Shown one piece after another: positions 25,076-34,271 of a stretch of 58,000 bases of DNA. The notes under the pieces were generated by a model. The model ran no database searches. It saw only the letters and a list, made by a program, of their open reading frames with translations, and was not told where the DNA came from. Position 1 is the stretch's first letter; every line of letters begins with the position of its first letter. This DNA comes from an uncultured Verrucomicrobiota bacterium (GTDB taxonomy: Bacteria > Verrucomicrobiota > Verrucomicrobiia > Limisphaerales > UBA9464). Position numbers and translations under genes: made by a program. The stretch is from the NCBI GenBank assembly GCA_903896505.1, contig CAITXU010000297.1:1-58000 (forward strand), given 5' to 3'.

Positions 25076-25591
25076 ATGTCTCCCAACGAACTTGAACGCC
25101 TCTATGATGACCATGCGTCGGCGTTGTTCGCGTTTCTGTTGAATCTGACCCGGGACGAGGCGGACACGCGGGATGCCCTTCAAGAAGTGTTCTCCCGGTT
25201 GGTAATTCGTCCCGAGCTGATGAAGGACGTTCGGGATGAGCGGGGCTTTCTACTCCGAATGGCCCATCGTCTCGCCTTGGACGGGTTCAGACGTCGGAAG
25301 GTTCGGGATCGAAATCATGCGGCCCTGGCTGCGGAAGGCACTGACCTATTCGCACCCACGCCCGATCCCGACGAGTCCGCCTTTCGGCGTGAACTGGCGC
25401 TCGCTCTAGGCCAACTGCCCGTGGACCAACGGGCAGTGGTTCATCTCAAGCTTTGGGAAGGGCTGACGTTCGAAGCAATCTCGTCGGCCCTCGAAATTCC
25501 TGCCAACACCGCCGCCAGCCGGTATCGCTACGGAATAGACAAACTTCAGGGCTTGTTGCGTCTCTTCTATGATGAGATTCGCACCCGCTAG
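25076..25591 (+). CDS. ECF-type RNA polymerase sigma factor
   Basis: This 171-residue sigma-70 family factor has only regions 2 and 4. Region 2 is LYDDHASALFAFLLNLTRDE then ADTRDALQEVFSRL (about residues 8-42) for -10 recognition and core binding. Region 4 is LGQLPVDQRAVVHLKLWEGL then TFEAISSALEIPANTAASRY, a helix-turn-helix at about 115-160. A TTG start at 25061 would add five residues. The downstream small membrane protein may be its anti-sigma factor, by position only. The large membrane protein that follows is often near such genes in this phylum (from memory, not checked). Confidence 0.92.
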   Translation: MSPNELERLYDDHASALFAFLLNLTRDEADTRDALQEVFSRLVIRPELMKDVRDERGFLLRMAHRLALDGFRRRKVRDRNHAALAAEGTDLFAPTPDPDESAFRRELALALGQLPVDQRAVVHLKLWEGLTFEAISSALEIPANTAASRYRYGIDKLQGLLRLFYDEIRTR

Positions 25592-25699
25592 CAGCCTCGG
25601 TCCTGCGGACGGCGAATTAGCTTCGCTTCTGCGAAATCGTCGGGATGGGAGGAACAGTTGCTATTTGGGAGCATCCCACCCGTGGCGCTCCGGGGTCAG

Positions 25700-25768
25700 G
25701 CCGGGTTTAACTTGCGGGGCGGACGTGGTACGGACCGCCGGGGCTCGACAGGAGCCTCGCCCTACCGA
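25700..25768 (+). repeat. Hairpin repeat GGGCTCGACAGGAGCCTCGCCC
   Basis: The element, with GGACGTGGTACGGACCGCC before it, forms stems GGGC/GCCC and GGCTC/GAGCC. It looks like one of the short mobile hairpin repeats of this genome group. No second copy is in this window. It occupies the 283 bp spacer after the sigma factor; nothing else is seen there. Confidence 0.4.
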
Positions 25769-25874
25769 TGTGACTGTGATTCATTAGGTTGCAGACGAAT
25801 CAACCGTTGAGGTCAAAAGCTGTTATTTGGGAGAAAGCACCGCCATCCATGAATGACACACTCATCAAATCCAG

Positions 25875-26330
25875 ATGACCATGCCTACACCATCGCCTGA
25901 GAATCCGTTGGACGACTTGGAGCGGATATTGGCTTCCCGTCCCTTGCGCGCCGTGCCCCCCTCCTGGCGTGCGGAAGTGCTGGCGCAAGCAAAGGTTGCA
26001 GTGGTCCTGACTTTACCCGCACCTGTTTTAAAAAGACGTCGTGCCGTTCCCTTTTGGTCCCTGTTGCCGGTCGAATGGCGTTGGTTGCTCGGGCTCTGGG
26101 CATCGTCGCTGGCGGCTCTCGCTTTGGTTTGCGAACCTGGCGCATCGTCAACTCATCCCGCTCAAGCGCCGGAAACCCTTTGGTCGGCGGTTCACTCCCG
26201 CAATGCTGAGTGGCAACGACTTGCCGCCCTCCCCGGGGAGAGTTTCCCCGAGATCCCACGGCAACCGGTCCCGGTCCCTCCGGCTCCCCGGTCCGCTCTT
26301 CGACCTCCGGCTCTGTCCCGATTTGGTTGA
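25875..26330 (+). CDS. Single-pass membrane protein, possible anti-sigma factor
   Basis: This 151-residue protein starts MTMPTPSPENPLDDLERILA. The N-terminal 65 residues are cytoplasmic in character (LDDLERILASRPLRAVPPSW, then RAEVLAQAK). One TM helix lies at about 68-88 (WRWLLGLWASSLAALALVCE). A Pro-rich periplasmic tail follows (PVPVPPAPRSALRPPALSRF). The position behind an ECF sigma gene, with a cytoplasmic helix and one TM, fits an anti-sigma factor. No zinc-binding HxxxCxxC motif is present, so this is only a contextual suggestion. It could instead be an unrelated small membrane protein. Confidence 0.65.
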   Translation: MTMPTPSPENPLDDLERILASRPLRAVPPSWRAEVLAQAKVAVVLTLPAPVLKRRRAVPFWSLLPVEWRWLLGLWASSLAALALVCEPGASSTHPAQAPETLWSAVHSRNAEWQRLAALPGESFPEIPRQPVPVPPAPRSALRPPALSRFG

Positions 26331-26384
26331 GCCATTTTTTCAACGTCTCTCGCCGAACAACTCCACGCTCCTCACCCACGGTTT

Positions 26385-28406
26385 ATGACTCTCCAGCAAT
26401 TTCTTCTGAAGGAACACGGAAAACGCGCCAACTGGCTTTGGATACAGTCCTTTGTTCCACGACCGCAGGACCATTATTCCTGGCTTCGAGTTCTGGGGTT
26501 TGTCGCCCTTCGAACGGTTCGTGCTTATCTTGTCGCCCGGCTTCTGGTGACTCTGTTCTGGATCATTGAACGTGAGAGCCAGGAAACGGTTTGGCCGGTC
26601 ATCGTCGAACCCCATGGTGGGGAATGGCTGGCACTGATCTGGGCGGAATTTGTGGGCCTGCGAGCACTGGTCTTGGGACTTCTGAGCCGCGCTGCCTGGA
26701 ATCAACGAGCCGATGAGCTTGCACAAACGACTAAGCCAGCTAGCGCAGTTCCGGAAGGCGATACTCGGCTGCCGTATCTTTCCATTCTGGCCTACTCGGT
26801 TCTAGTCACCTTCGCCACTCCGTTGCTGATGTTTCACGCGATCGAAGACGTCCGTGGCTGGGCGGCCCTCCGCGCGGAAAAGTCGAAGCTGATCGCCGCA
26901 GGGGAATGTCTGGAGATTTCCTGCCTGTTGGGACCTACCCCTCGTGACGAGGAGAATTTCTTTTCCACTCCGTTTTGGAAACAGTTTGATTATCAGAGGG
27001 TCCCCACCGCCGACCTGCGCGGGACGGAAGTCCGCTGGACCATCAAGCAAGGGGATATCTTCCCCTATCAGACCAATCTGTCCTTGCCCGATCTCCGAGA
27101 GGCGGACAAAGAGGAGAAGGGCACTACGGCCACCCGCCCGGCCTCTGACGGAAGGATTCGCCTCTCGGACTGGGCGAATACCCTGCGGGAGTCGACCACC
27201 AATACGGCGCAGCTACCGAAGGGACGACATCACCTGGTCTTCCCGTTACCGGCCCAGCCGGGAAAACCAGCTGACGACGTGTTGTTGGGCCTGTCAAAGT
27301 TCGATTTGCAACTCGCCGAATTCGCGGATGCGGCGCGTCGCCCACGAAATGTTTTCCCGTTCCACTTTGAAGAAACCTTCATTGCCTTGTTGCCCCATCT
27401 TCCTTGCATGAAGGGAATTTCGCGGATTTATCAGGTTCGGGCACTTGCCCGAATGGAGTCCGGAGACAGTCAGGGGGCAGTAAATGACGTCCGGATGATT
27501 TTCCGGATCAGCGATTCCCTGCAGGAGGAACCTCTGTTTATCTCCCAATTGGTCCGGATTGCGGTCGAAACCATCGCGTGCAAGACCCTCTGGCAGGGCC
27601 TGGTCGACCATCGCTGGACCGATGATCAATTGTCGGAATTCCAACAGCTCCTGTCCCACCGCGCGTTAGGGCCTTCGCTGCTTCATGGGTTGGAGGGGGA
27701 GCGAATCTTGTCGGTCATGGGAACCGAGCAAGCGCTGCTGGGACCCTTCAAATTGATCGTGGACACAGGGTTCCTGGACCGGTTGGGTGACCAAGAGGAG
27801 ACCCGTTTGGCTCCGAATGTGTTCTCCGCGGCCCATCTCACGGGCTTTCTCGTTCCGGTGGGATGGGTCAGGAAGAGTCAGGTGGAGCTCCTGCGTGGAT
27901 TCCAGATGCTATTAAACACAGCCCGGGCAGAACTGAACCCAACCAACCGCTCGGTCGGTCGGTCGACATCGGTCGAGAGTGTTTTCAATTCGAACCTTGC
28001 GGCTTCATTTTCTGGTTTTCCGTTCACGGTGCTGAGCCGGGTGCTTCTTCCCGCTCTCGGTAAGGCCGGCGAAAAGGCCAGTTACGGACAGACGGTGGTC
28101 GGATTGGCCGGAGCAGCCTGTGCATTGGAGCGGTATCATCTAGCGAAGGGGGAGTTCCCCGCTTCCTTGGGTGAGTTGGTTCCTCAATATGTTTCGGCCA
28201 TCCCCATCGACTGGATGAACGGTGAACCGTTACATTATCGGCGAACCGATGACGGCTGGTTTCAGCTTTGGAGCGTGGGTCAGGACGGCAAAGACGACGG
28301 TGGTGTTTTCCGGGAGTGGATTGGCAAAGGGGCCAACAACACCGGCCCTGAACTCGACATCCCCTGGCCCCGCCCGGTGTTGAGCACTGAAAAGAGAATC
28401 TTTTGA
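26385..28406 (+). CDS. Large membrane protein of unknown function, linked to the ECF sigma gene
   Basis: This 673-residue protein begins 54 bp after the putative anti-sigma gene. Three hydrophobic segments lie near the N-terminus: WLRVLGFVALRTVRAYLVAR region (33-61), LALIWAEFVGLRALVLGLLS (82-101) and LPYLSILAYSVLVTFATPLL (128-147). A long extracytoplasmic part follows. Its helical middle has Arg-rich repeats (RIYQVRALARMESGDSQGAV). The last 110 residues end ALERYHLAKGEFPASLGELV, then YVSAIPIDWMNGEPLHYRR, which resembles the C-terminal segments of pseudopilin-like proteins (LxPxYLxxxPxDP-type). No catalytic motif is seen. The function is unknown; it may be the regulated target of the sigma factor. 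Confidence 0.75.
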   Translation: MTLQQFLLKEHGKRANWLWIQSFVPRPQDHYSWLRVLGFVALRTVRAYLVARLLVTLFWIIERESQETVWPVIVEPHGGEWLALIWAEFVGLRALVLGLLSRAAWNQRADELAQTTKPASAVPEGDTRLPYLSILAYSVLVTFATPLLMFHAIEDVRGWAALRAEKSKLIAAGECLEISCLLGPTPRDEENFFSTPFWKQFDYQRVPTADLRGTEVRWTIKQGDIFPYQTNLSLPDLREADKEEKGTTATRPASDGRIRLSDWANTLRESTTNTAQLPKGRHHLVFPLPAQPGKPADDVLLGLSKFDLQLAEFADAARRPRNVFPFHFEETFIALLPHLPCMKGISRIYQVRALARMESGDSQGAVNDVRMIFRISDSLQEEPLFISQLVRIAVETIACKTLWQGLVDHRWTDDQLSEFQQLLSHRALGPSLLHGLEGERILSVMGTEQALLGPFKLIVDTGFLDRLGDQEETRLAPNVFSAAHLTGFLVPVGWVRKSQVELLRGFQMLLNTARAELNPTNRSVGRSTSVESVFNSNLAASFSGFPFTVLSRVLLPALGKAGEKASYGQTVVGLAGAACALERYHLAKGEFPASLGELVPQYVSAIPIDWMNGEPLHYRRTDDGWFQLWSVGQDGKDDGGVFREWIGKGANNTGPELDIPWPRPVLSTEKRIF

Positions 28407-28426
28407 TTCAAGTTGGTATTCCGGGT

Positions 28427-28692
28427 TCGGATCGGCCCCAACGGGGCCGAATGAGACAGCCCGGGGCAACGTCCCGGGTTAGGTATACAGAGCTTTTTTA
28501 GCCCTGAAGGGGCGAAATTGGAATCGACCCCGGTGCATCTCATTCATCTCGACGGTGGAAAGGCATTTCCACAGATGTTGACGATCCAGGGTGAAAAGCT
28601 TTCGCCCCTTCAGGGCTCGTACAACTGAGAAGAACGTACTCCCAGGGCTCGCGCCCTGGGCTGTCTCATTTTGCCCCTTTGGGGCGGGAATA
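28427..28692. repeat. Inverted pair of composite hairpin repeats between convergent genes
   Basis: The left copy (28427-28515) has GGCCCCAACGGGGCC, CCCGGGGCAACGTCCCGGG and GCCCTGAAGGGGCGAAA. The right copy, read on the minus strand from 28692 to 28590, has the same order: CGCCCCAAAGGGGC, CCCAGGGCGCGAGCCCTGGG and GCCCTGAAGGGGCGAAA. ATGAGACAGCCC is also shared between the first and second blocks. The two copies are inverted around a spacer of about 75 bp. Each is three short palindromes, so either strand could fold. The position between two convergent genes suggests a bidirectional transcription end. Apart from this, the 330 bp gap (28407-28736) holds nothing. Confidence 0.75.
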
Positions 28693-28736
28693 CCGTGGCC
28701 TCCAGATTTGCTCATCCATGTCTCCCTAGAGAAAAC

Positions 28737-31472
28737 CTATTTCTTCTTCGGGACGGCGGGGGCATTGGTCGTTTCCGATTGATCGTTCGATTTCAGGAAT
28801 TCCCGGACCAGTGGGGCCTTGCTCTTGACCTCACCCAGGGCCTGCTGGGCGTCGATGCTTGAGCGGATGACCCGTGGACGCAGGAACACCAAAAGTTCAA
28901 CATCCTTGACGCTCTTTTCCTTCTTCTTGAAGGCCCATCCCAAGCCGGGGATGTCTCCCAGGAACGGGGTTTTGCGGATGGTCTCGGACATCTGCTTCTG
29001 CAGGATGCCACCCAAGACCAGGGTGTCGCCGCTCGTTGCCGTCATGTCCGTCTTGAAGGTTCGGGTGTCGATGATCGCATTGCCCGACACCGTCTGACCC
29101 GGTACGATGCTCGACGATTCAATGCGGATTTTGAGGGCCACCGTGCCGGTCACATTGATGTGGGGAATCACTTCGAGAATGATACCTACTTCCTTGTACT
29201 TGTAGCCCTGGCTCAAGCCGCCCGTCTGAGGGGTGAGGGATTGGGTGACAAACGGCACTTGGGAACCGACGAACAGTTTTCCTGTCTCGTTATCCTCAAT
29301 GTTGATTTGAGGTTCCGCCAGCACACTGGCCTCGGTATTGCGTTTGAGGAATTGAATGAGCACATCGAGGCTCACCGTGCTGTCGAGCACCCCGGATTTC
29401 AGGTTGGCGAGCTGCTGGCCAATATTGGCGGCACTGGCGGCGGAACTGGACGGGGAGTTGACGGTGTTCACACCGCCAAAGCCCTTTTGATAGTTCCCCT
29501 TGGTGCTGGCGATGATGGAGTTGTCATAGTCGTCGGGTGAGAACGTTGCAGCCCCATTCGGGGACCATCGAACCCCGTAGCGGTCCATCAGGTCGCTGGA
29601 AACCTCCACAATGCGGGCCTCGATCAACACCTGGGGAGTCGGGGCATCCAACTCCTCGATGAGCTTCAATACCTGCGGAAAAAAGTGGACGTTGGCCGAG
29701 ATGAGCAGCGAATTGCTGCGATGGTCCGGGACCACCCGCACCCGTCCCACCAAGTCACTGACCTGGCGCGTGGCCGATTTGCCATCACCAGAGCGCTGGT
29801 TTTCCGGTTGTCCACCCAGCCACGGAAAATAGAGGTCTTCCTTCACCTCGCGCTCCAGAGGCGTGCTGTTCTGGCTCTGATCAAAGGCCCCCTGGTCTTG
29901 TTGTTGCTGCGGCTGCTGGGGTTGACCCGGCTGGGTCACGGGACGAAGTCCGGGCGAACCGACCTTGGCGAACAGAATGTTCAGGCTGTTCGCCACGTCG
30001 GTCGCCTTGGCATATTTCAGGTTGGTTCGAAAGGTACTTTCGCCGGCGGGCGACGGGGCATCCAACTGCTTCAACACCTCTTCCACCGCCCGGAGGCTCT
30101 CGAGGGAATTGGCGGTGACGATGATCGCGTTGGAATACGGTTCGGAGGTAATGCGCACCTTGCCATAGAGGCGTCCGACATCCCGGTCCGCCGTCGGTTC
30201 CGGATTGTCGTCAAAAAAGTAATAAGACCGTTGCTGGGTCTTCTTTAAGAACAGCTCATTGAGGACGTCTTCGATATCCACGGCCCCGACAAACTTGAGC
30301 GGATAAATCCGAGGAGCCAGCGATTCTCCACCGACCGGTTCGTCCAGTGCCCGAATCATTTTCCCGATGCTCTCGATCTGCGATGGCGGAGCCTGGACGA
30401 TCAGGGTGTTGCGTCGGCGATCGGCCACCACGCTCATCTTTTTGCCCGACTTGGAATTGTCCTGGGGTTCAAAATAGAAGTAGCGGGACCGGGATTTGTC
30501 CTGGTCGGCAACCAGCTCCTTGAGCTGTTTGGCAACGTCCTCGGCATCTGCATTCTTGAGCGGAAACAAATGCATCGTCTTCTCCTGGGCATCCTCGGTG
30601 TCGAGGGTGGTGACGATCCGTTCGATGGCTTTGAAGTTGGCCTCGCTCGAGAGAATGATCAGGGAATTGGATCGATCGTTGGCGGTGACGTCCACCGGTT
30701 CATTCGACGATTTGCCCGTCATTTTCTGATAGAGTGGAGTGATCTCTTTGACCAAGTCCGGGGCACTGACGTGCTTGAGAGGCAAGACACGCACGGTCAG
30801 GTCGCCTGGATGATCGGTGTCGAGCACCTTGATCAGGTCGCTGGCGAGGGAAACGCTTTCGTTGTAGTCGGTCAGGATCAGTTGGTTGGCCCGTTCATTG
30901 ACTTCCAGGGTCCCCTTTTCGGAAACGACACTCTTGATCCGTTCCTTCATCTCGGGGGCCTGAACGAAATGCAGTTGGAATATCTTGACCAGTCGCTGCC
31001 GCCCGGCGGGAACGTCGGACCGTCCGGATTCGAGCAGTTCCGGGCTCATCTTGGGCTCTTTGCCCTCGGGGACGATAAAGATGGAATTGGAGGATTCGAC
31101 GGCGCTGAATCCCTCCAATGAGAGCGCCCGATAGACGAGATTGATGGCGTCCCGGGGTGGCAGTTTTTTGGAGCTGGTGATGGTGATCTGACATTGGGCC
31201 TGCGGGTGCTTGACCACGCTCTTGCCGGTGCTCTGGGCAAGCCATTGGACAACCATGTCGATGTTGGCCCCTTGAAAACTCACCTGAATTTCCTCGTTGG
31301 CCGGAAGAGTTCCGGCCGGGGTGTTGGTGGCTCCCGGTGGACCGGGGACCTGTGCGGTGAGCGGGCTCCATGGGCAGGGGGCGGCCAGCAGCAAGCCGAC
31401 GAACAGCATCAGGCGGGAATGGCGCGGCAAGGACCGCGACGGGGCAGGGAGGCAAATACGGCGAGTCTTCAT
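28737..31472 (-). CDS. gspD: Type II secretion system secretin GspD
   Basis: This 911-residue outer-membrane channel protein has a basic N-terminus and hydrophobic segment (LMLFVGLLLAAPCPWSPL), giving a signal peptide. The N0 domain is at about residues 62-135. Several N1-type ring domains follow (ASDLIKVLDT, IERIVTTLDT, LRAVEEVLKQLD, KLIEELDAPTPQVLIEARI). The secretin core carries VPFVTQSLT and GDTLVLGGILQKQMSET. Two Gln/Pro- and Ser-rich linkers (about 520-545 and 685-705) interrupt the N-domains, and the protein is longer than the usual 650-700 residues. It is the last gene of the T2SS operon, 9 bp after the GspC/P-like gene. No pilotin was found. Confidence 0.96.
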   Translation of the reverse strand: MKTRRICLPAPSRSLPRHSRLMLFVGLLLAAPCPWSPLTAQVPGPPGATNTPAGTLPANEEIQVSFQGANIDMVVQWLAQSTGKSVVKHPQAQCQITITSSKKLPPRDAINLVYRALSLEGFSAVESSNSIFIVPEGKEPKMSPELLESGRSDVPAGRQRLVKIFQLHFVQAPEMKERIKSVVSEKGTLEVNERANQLILTDYNESVSLASDLIKVLDTDHPGDLTVRVLPLKHVSAPDLVKEITPLYQKMTGKSSNEPVDVTANDRSNSLIILSSEANFKAIERIVTTLDTEDAQEKTMHLFPLKNADAEDVAKQLKELVADQDKSRSRYFYFEPQDNSKSGKKMSVVADRRRNTLIVQAPPSQIESIGKMIRALDEPVGGESLAPRIYPLKFVGAVDIEDVLNELFLKKTQQRSYYFFDDNPEPTADRDVGRLYGKVRITSEPYSNAIIVTANSLESLRAVEEVLKQLDAPSPAGESTFRTNLKYAKATDVANSLNILFAKVGSPGLRPVTQPGQPQQPQQQQDQGAFDQSQNSTPLEREVKEDLYFPWLGGQPENQRSGDGKSATRQVSDLVGRVRVVPDHRSNSLLISANVHFFPQVLKLIEELDAPTPQVLIEARIVEVSSDLMDRYGVRWSPNGAATFSPDDYDNSIIASTKGNYQKGFGGVNTVNSPSSSAASAANIGQQLANLKSGVLDSTVSLDVLIQFLKRNTEASVLAEPQINIEDNETGKLFVGSQVPFVTQSLTPQTGGLSQGYKYKEVGIILEVIPHINVTGTVALKIRIESSSIVPGQTVSGNAIIDTRTFKTDMTATSGDTLVLGGILQKQMSETIRKTPFLGDIPGLGWAFKKKEKSVKDVELLVFLRPRVIRSSIDAQQALGEVKSKAPLVREFLKSNDQSETTNAPAVPKKK

Positions 31473-31481
31473 CGGAGCAGT

Positions 31482-32228
31482 TTATTTTGGGAGCAGGCTT
31501 TCGCCGCCCAGTCCTTCAAAAATCATCAATTCCTTTTTATCACCCGCGAGCTCCACGAGGACGCGGTTGGTGCCAATGCGGAGCAGCTTCAATCCATCGG
31601 ACTCGCCGCCCTCTCGCAAAAGGGACATCTGGCCGTTGGGCGTGCGGAGAAAGGCATCCTTTCCGGCAATGCCAAGCAACGCCATGGGCGGTGGATGAAA
31701 CACCGGGGCAAGGAGCTCGCTTTGGGTAATCCTGTCGATCCGGGCCTGAATCAGGGGTGGGATTGGTGCAGGACCTCGCGAGCCCCCCAAGCCCCCCGGC
31801 ATTCCCATTCCCGGAGGAAATCCAGGCGGAAAACCAACTGGCATGCCCGGCGGTAGCTGGATTGGGGGGGCGTCGGATGGATGGACTGCAGATTCGGTTG
31901 CCACCGTGTTGGTGCCACCCGGTGGAAGGTTGGTGCCGACCAGGTTCGTGGCGCCCTTCACAAGGTTGGTGCCGATCCCGTTGGTCGCGCTCTTGTTTCG
32001 AGCCGCCATGTTGGTTGAGGTCGCGGCAGGTTTTGGAGAATTCGTGGTGGGCGGGTTCTTGGGGCGTGTCGGAGGAGTCGGGTCCTCGGGATGCCAACGG
32101 GGAGCCGCGGGAACTTCGATATGGGCGATCGGATTGGGCTGGAGAACAATCAGAAGGACTCGAATTGCCAACGCGGCGGCGAGGAACCGGGGGAGAAACT
32201 GAAGAATCCGTGGGAGACGCTCACGCAT
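31482..32228 (-). CDS. T2SS GspC/PilP-like inner-membrane component
   Basis: The ATG at 32228 gives 248 residues. It is a single-pass protein: TM at about 8-28 (RFLAAALAIRVLLIVLQ), then a long Pro/Asn/Thr-rich linker with two Gly/Pro-Met runs (PPGMPVGFPPGFPPGMGMPG). The C-terminal domain of about 75 residues (PMALLGIAGKDAFLRTPNG, ends GLGGESLLPK) resembles the homology region of GspC/PilP, which contacts secretin N0. No PDZ domain is present. It lies just upstream of gspD and overlaps the GspM-like gene by 8 bp. Family assignment rests on topology, position and the small beta domain. Confidence 0.7.
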   Translation of the reverse strand: MRERLPRILQFLPRFLAAALAIRVLLIVLQPNPIAHIEVPAAPRWHPEDPTPPTRPKNPPTTNSPKPAATSTNMAARNKSATNGIGTNLVKGATNLVGTNLPPGGTNTVATESAVHPSDAPPIQLPPGMPVGFPPGFPPGMGMPGGLGGSRGPAPIPPLIQARIDRITQSELLAPVFHPPPMALLGIAGKDAFLRTPNGQMSLLREGGESDGLKLLRIGTNRVLVELAGDKKELMIFEGLGGESLLPK

Positions 32229-32787
32229 TGGGTACCTCCCGGGCATCCCACTGTTCATAGTCGAGGAGAATAAGGGCGACGGAGATTTTGATCATACCGG
32301 GCCGCATGGGGTCCGAGGAGAATTGGACGGTATCCAGGATGACCGGGAATCCGAGCGTGCCGAGGCGGTGCAGAAATGTGGTCAACGATGTGACCTGCCC
32401 CGCAGCTTCCAATTGGATCGAGCCCAGTTCACGTTCGGTTCCGCGCGACATCGTCTCGCGGATGGGTCCCATTTGAAGTCCCCCCTGCATGGCGGCCTGC
32501 TGGATGGCGGCACTGGCCCGGGCCACCAGCCTTGGCTTTGACAATTGAGCCGGGTCCATCTGGGCCGCATCCATCAGCCGGTGCAATCGAACGACCCGGG
32601 AATCGTAAAGTTCCAGGCGGGTTTTTTCGTCAGCGGCTTCGCGTTGGAGTTGCCGATAAGCCGCCCGGCGTTGGCCGAGAAAATTCACAGTGGTCCAACC
32701 GCAGAAAAAGAGGAGGTAGGCACCCAGGCCCATCCCGGCAAGGCGGAGGGTCCGGCGGTCCCGGGCGGTGAGAGTGGGAAGTGGCAT
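32221..32787 (-). CDS. T2SS GspM/PilO-like inner-membrane protein
   Basis: This 188-residue protein has one TM helix near the N-terminus (AGMGLGAYLLFFCGWTTVNF, about residues 17-36). A coiled coil follows (RRAAYRQLQREAADEKTRLE, about 40-75). The compact C-terminal ferredoxin-like domain contains LTTFLHRLGTLGFPVILDTV and a strand-rich end (IKISVALILLDYEQW). This is the layout of GspM/PilO proteins, which pair with GspL at the inner-membrane platform. It meets the GspL-like gene at the shared base 32787. Sequence identity to named families is low. Confidence 0.75.
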   Translation of the reverse strand: MPLPTLTARDRRTLRLAGMGLGAYLLFFCGWTTVNFLGQRRAAYRQLQREAADEKTRLELYDSRVVRLHRLMDAAQMDPAQLSKPRLVARASAAIQQAAMQGGLQMGPIRETMSRGTERELGSIQLEAAGQVTSLTTFLHRLGTLGFPVILDTVQFSSDPMRPGMIKISVALILLDYEQWDAREVPNA

Positions 32788-34271
32788 TAGGGCGCGGAGG
32801 GTGGGCGGTTGGTGTGGGCGAGGGTGTTGGTCGCGCCTGAGGTCACCGCGTTGGTCAGGGTGGGACCGATGGTCAAACTCTCACGGTCGGATGCGGCCTT
32901 CCATTGGGCGGTCATCCGGAAGTTGATTCGCTGGCGGTCGGGCGTCGGGGTTTGGTCCTCGACCACCACAGATGAAAAGAATCCGGTATCGATCAACTTC
33001 ATCCGGAAATCGCCCACCTGATTTAGATTTTGCAAAAAGCCACTGAGACTGACCTCGCCACGGCGATTGAGGCTGAGGGAATCGATATGGCATCCCATGG
33101 GGGCTGAATTGGCGATCAGGTAGAGGGCATCCAGAAAGGGCGCCTGGTTTTCTTGAAGATGCCGGAGAAAGTTCAATTCCCGATCAATCACCGCCAATTG
33201 CGGTTCCCCGGATTTCAGGTGGGCGAGTTGCCGCTGCAATCGGGGTCCAAAAACCAAAGCTTCGACGGATGGTGTGAGCAGGATGGCGGCGATCAACGCA
33301 CCGGAGATAGCCATGGACCGCCACGGAAGGCCCCGGAGGGCCACCTGCGTCTCGGATGCCGGTGAGGAGCGGAGCTCCAGGTGGGATGGGTCGGCTCGGG
33401 TCACCTTGCCGGCCAGTCCCACGTTCGCAGCCGTTCGACCAGTTCCAGAGGTGAAAGGAAGGGCTTGAACCGTGCCGAGAGAGCCTTTCCTTGCTTCAAG
33501 CCATTTTGCCAGCGACTCCACGGTGGATAACCCGCCCTCCGGACGAATCGGCGAAAGACCGCAGAATAGGAGCGTTCCTGGGGCAACGGGAAGGGAGGTC
33601 AGGAACTCCCGGAGTGGCCCGTCGTTGCCGTTGGTTGCGATGTCCGACCAGGTTCTCCATCCCTCTGAAAAAGTCCGGACCTGAATCGGAGCATCGTTGG
33701 ACCAACAGGTGGACTCCAGGTGCCCCTCGCCGACCTCCAAAACCACTCCGGAATCAGGAAGCGGTGTCAGCAGTGCCAGTCGGTTCAATGCTGCCAGTGA
33801 AAAGTGAAGCTCGGCCTCCAGTGGGGCCAACAGCTCCTGATAGGGTTGAAGCAATTCCAACTTCACTGCCGCCAACAGCGCCGCTTGTCGTCCGGCTTCG
33901 CGGCTTTGCAGAGGTATCCAGCCCCACGCAAGCTGCTCGGGGGGAAGTGGGAACTCCGACTCCAATTGCAGAGCGAGCAGGCTTGGCCATGCGGTTCGCG
34001 GTTGGGCGGGGAAGGCGACTGGTCGCAGGATTACCCCCCGGGAACCGACTGCGCAATGGATGTGCAGGCGGGAGAGCCATGGCTTCCCACTGGCCAGTCG
34101 TTTGAGGGCCGAAGTCACTCCAGCCACCGTTTCGCCGGTAAACGGACCGCCGCCTTTCCGTTCCAGTGGTATTTCAACGCCCTCACCATCGCACCAGGCG
34201 TAAAGGCGGGGAGGATCGGTCTTGATCTCCACCCAGACCCGGGTCGGTTCCAATTGAGGCAAAACACTCAT
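32787..34271 (-). CDS. T2SS GspL-like assembly platform protein (PilM/PilN-type fusion)
   Basis: This 494-residue protein combines an N-terminal cytoplasmic part of about 300 residues with an actin/PilM-like flavour (LLALQLESEFPLPPEQLAWG, LEVGEGHLESTCW). One TM helix follows (SMAISGALIAAILLTPSVEA, about 312-332). The periplasmic PilN-like domain holds FLRHLQENQAPFLDALYLIA, then CHIDSLSLNRRGEVSLSGFL. GspL recruits the GspE ATPase to the inner membrane and pairs with GspM. The N-terminal domain would contact GspE. It overlaps gspK by ATGA. The assignment is by architecture and position between gspK and the gspM-like gene. Confidence 0.8.
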   Translation of the reverse strand: MSVLPQLEPTRVWVEIKTDPPRLYAWCDGEGVEIPLERKGGGPFTGETVAGVTSALKRLASGKPWLSRLHIHCAVGSRGVILRPVAFPAQPRTAWPSLLALQLESEFPLPPEQLAWGWIPLQSREAGRQAALLAAVKLELLQPYQELLAPLEAELHFSLAALNRLALLTPLPDSGVVLEVGEGHLESTCWSNDAPIQVRTFSEGWRTWSDIATNGNDGPLREFLTSLPVAPGTLLFCGLSPIRPEGGLSTVESLAKWLEARKGSLGTVQALPFTSGTGRTAANVGLAGKVTRADPSHLELRSSPASETQVALRGLPWRSMAISGALIAAILLTPSVEALVFGPRLQRQLAHLKSGEPQLAVIDRELNFLRHLQENQAPFLDALYLIANSAPMGCHIDSLSLNRRGEVSLSGFLQNLNQVGDFRMKLIDTGFFSSVVVEDQTPTPDRQRINFRMTAQWKAASDRESLTIGPTLTNAVTSGATNTLAHTNRPPSAP

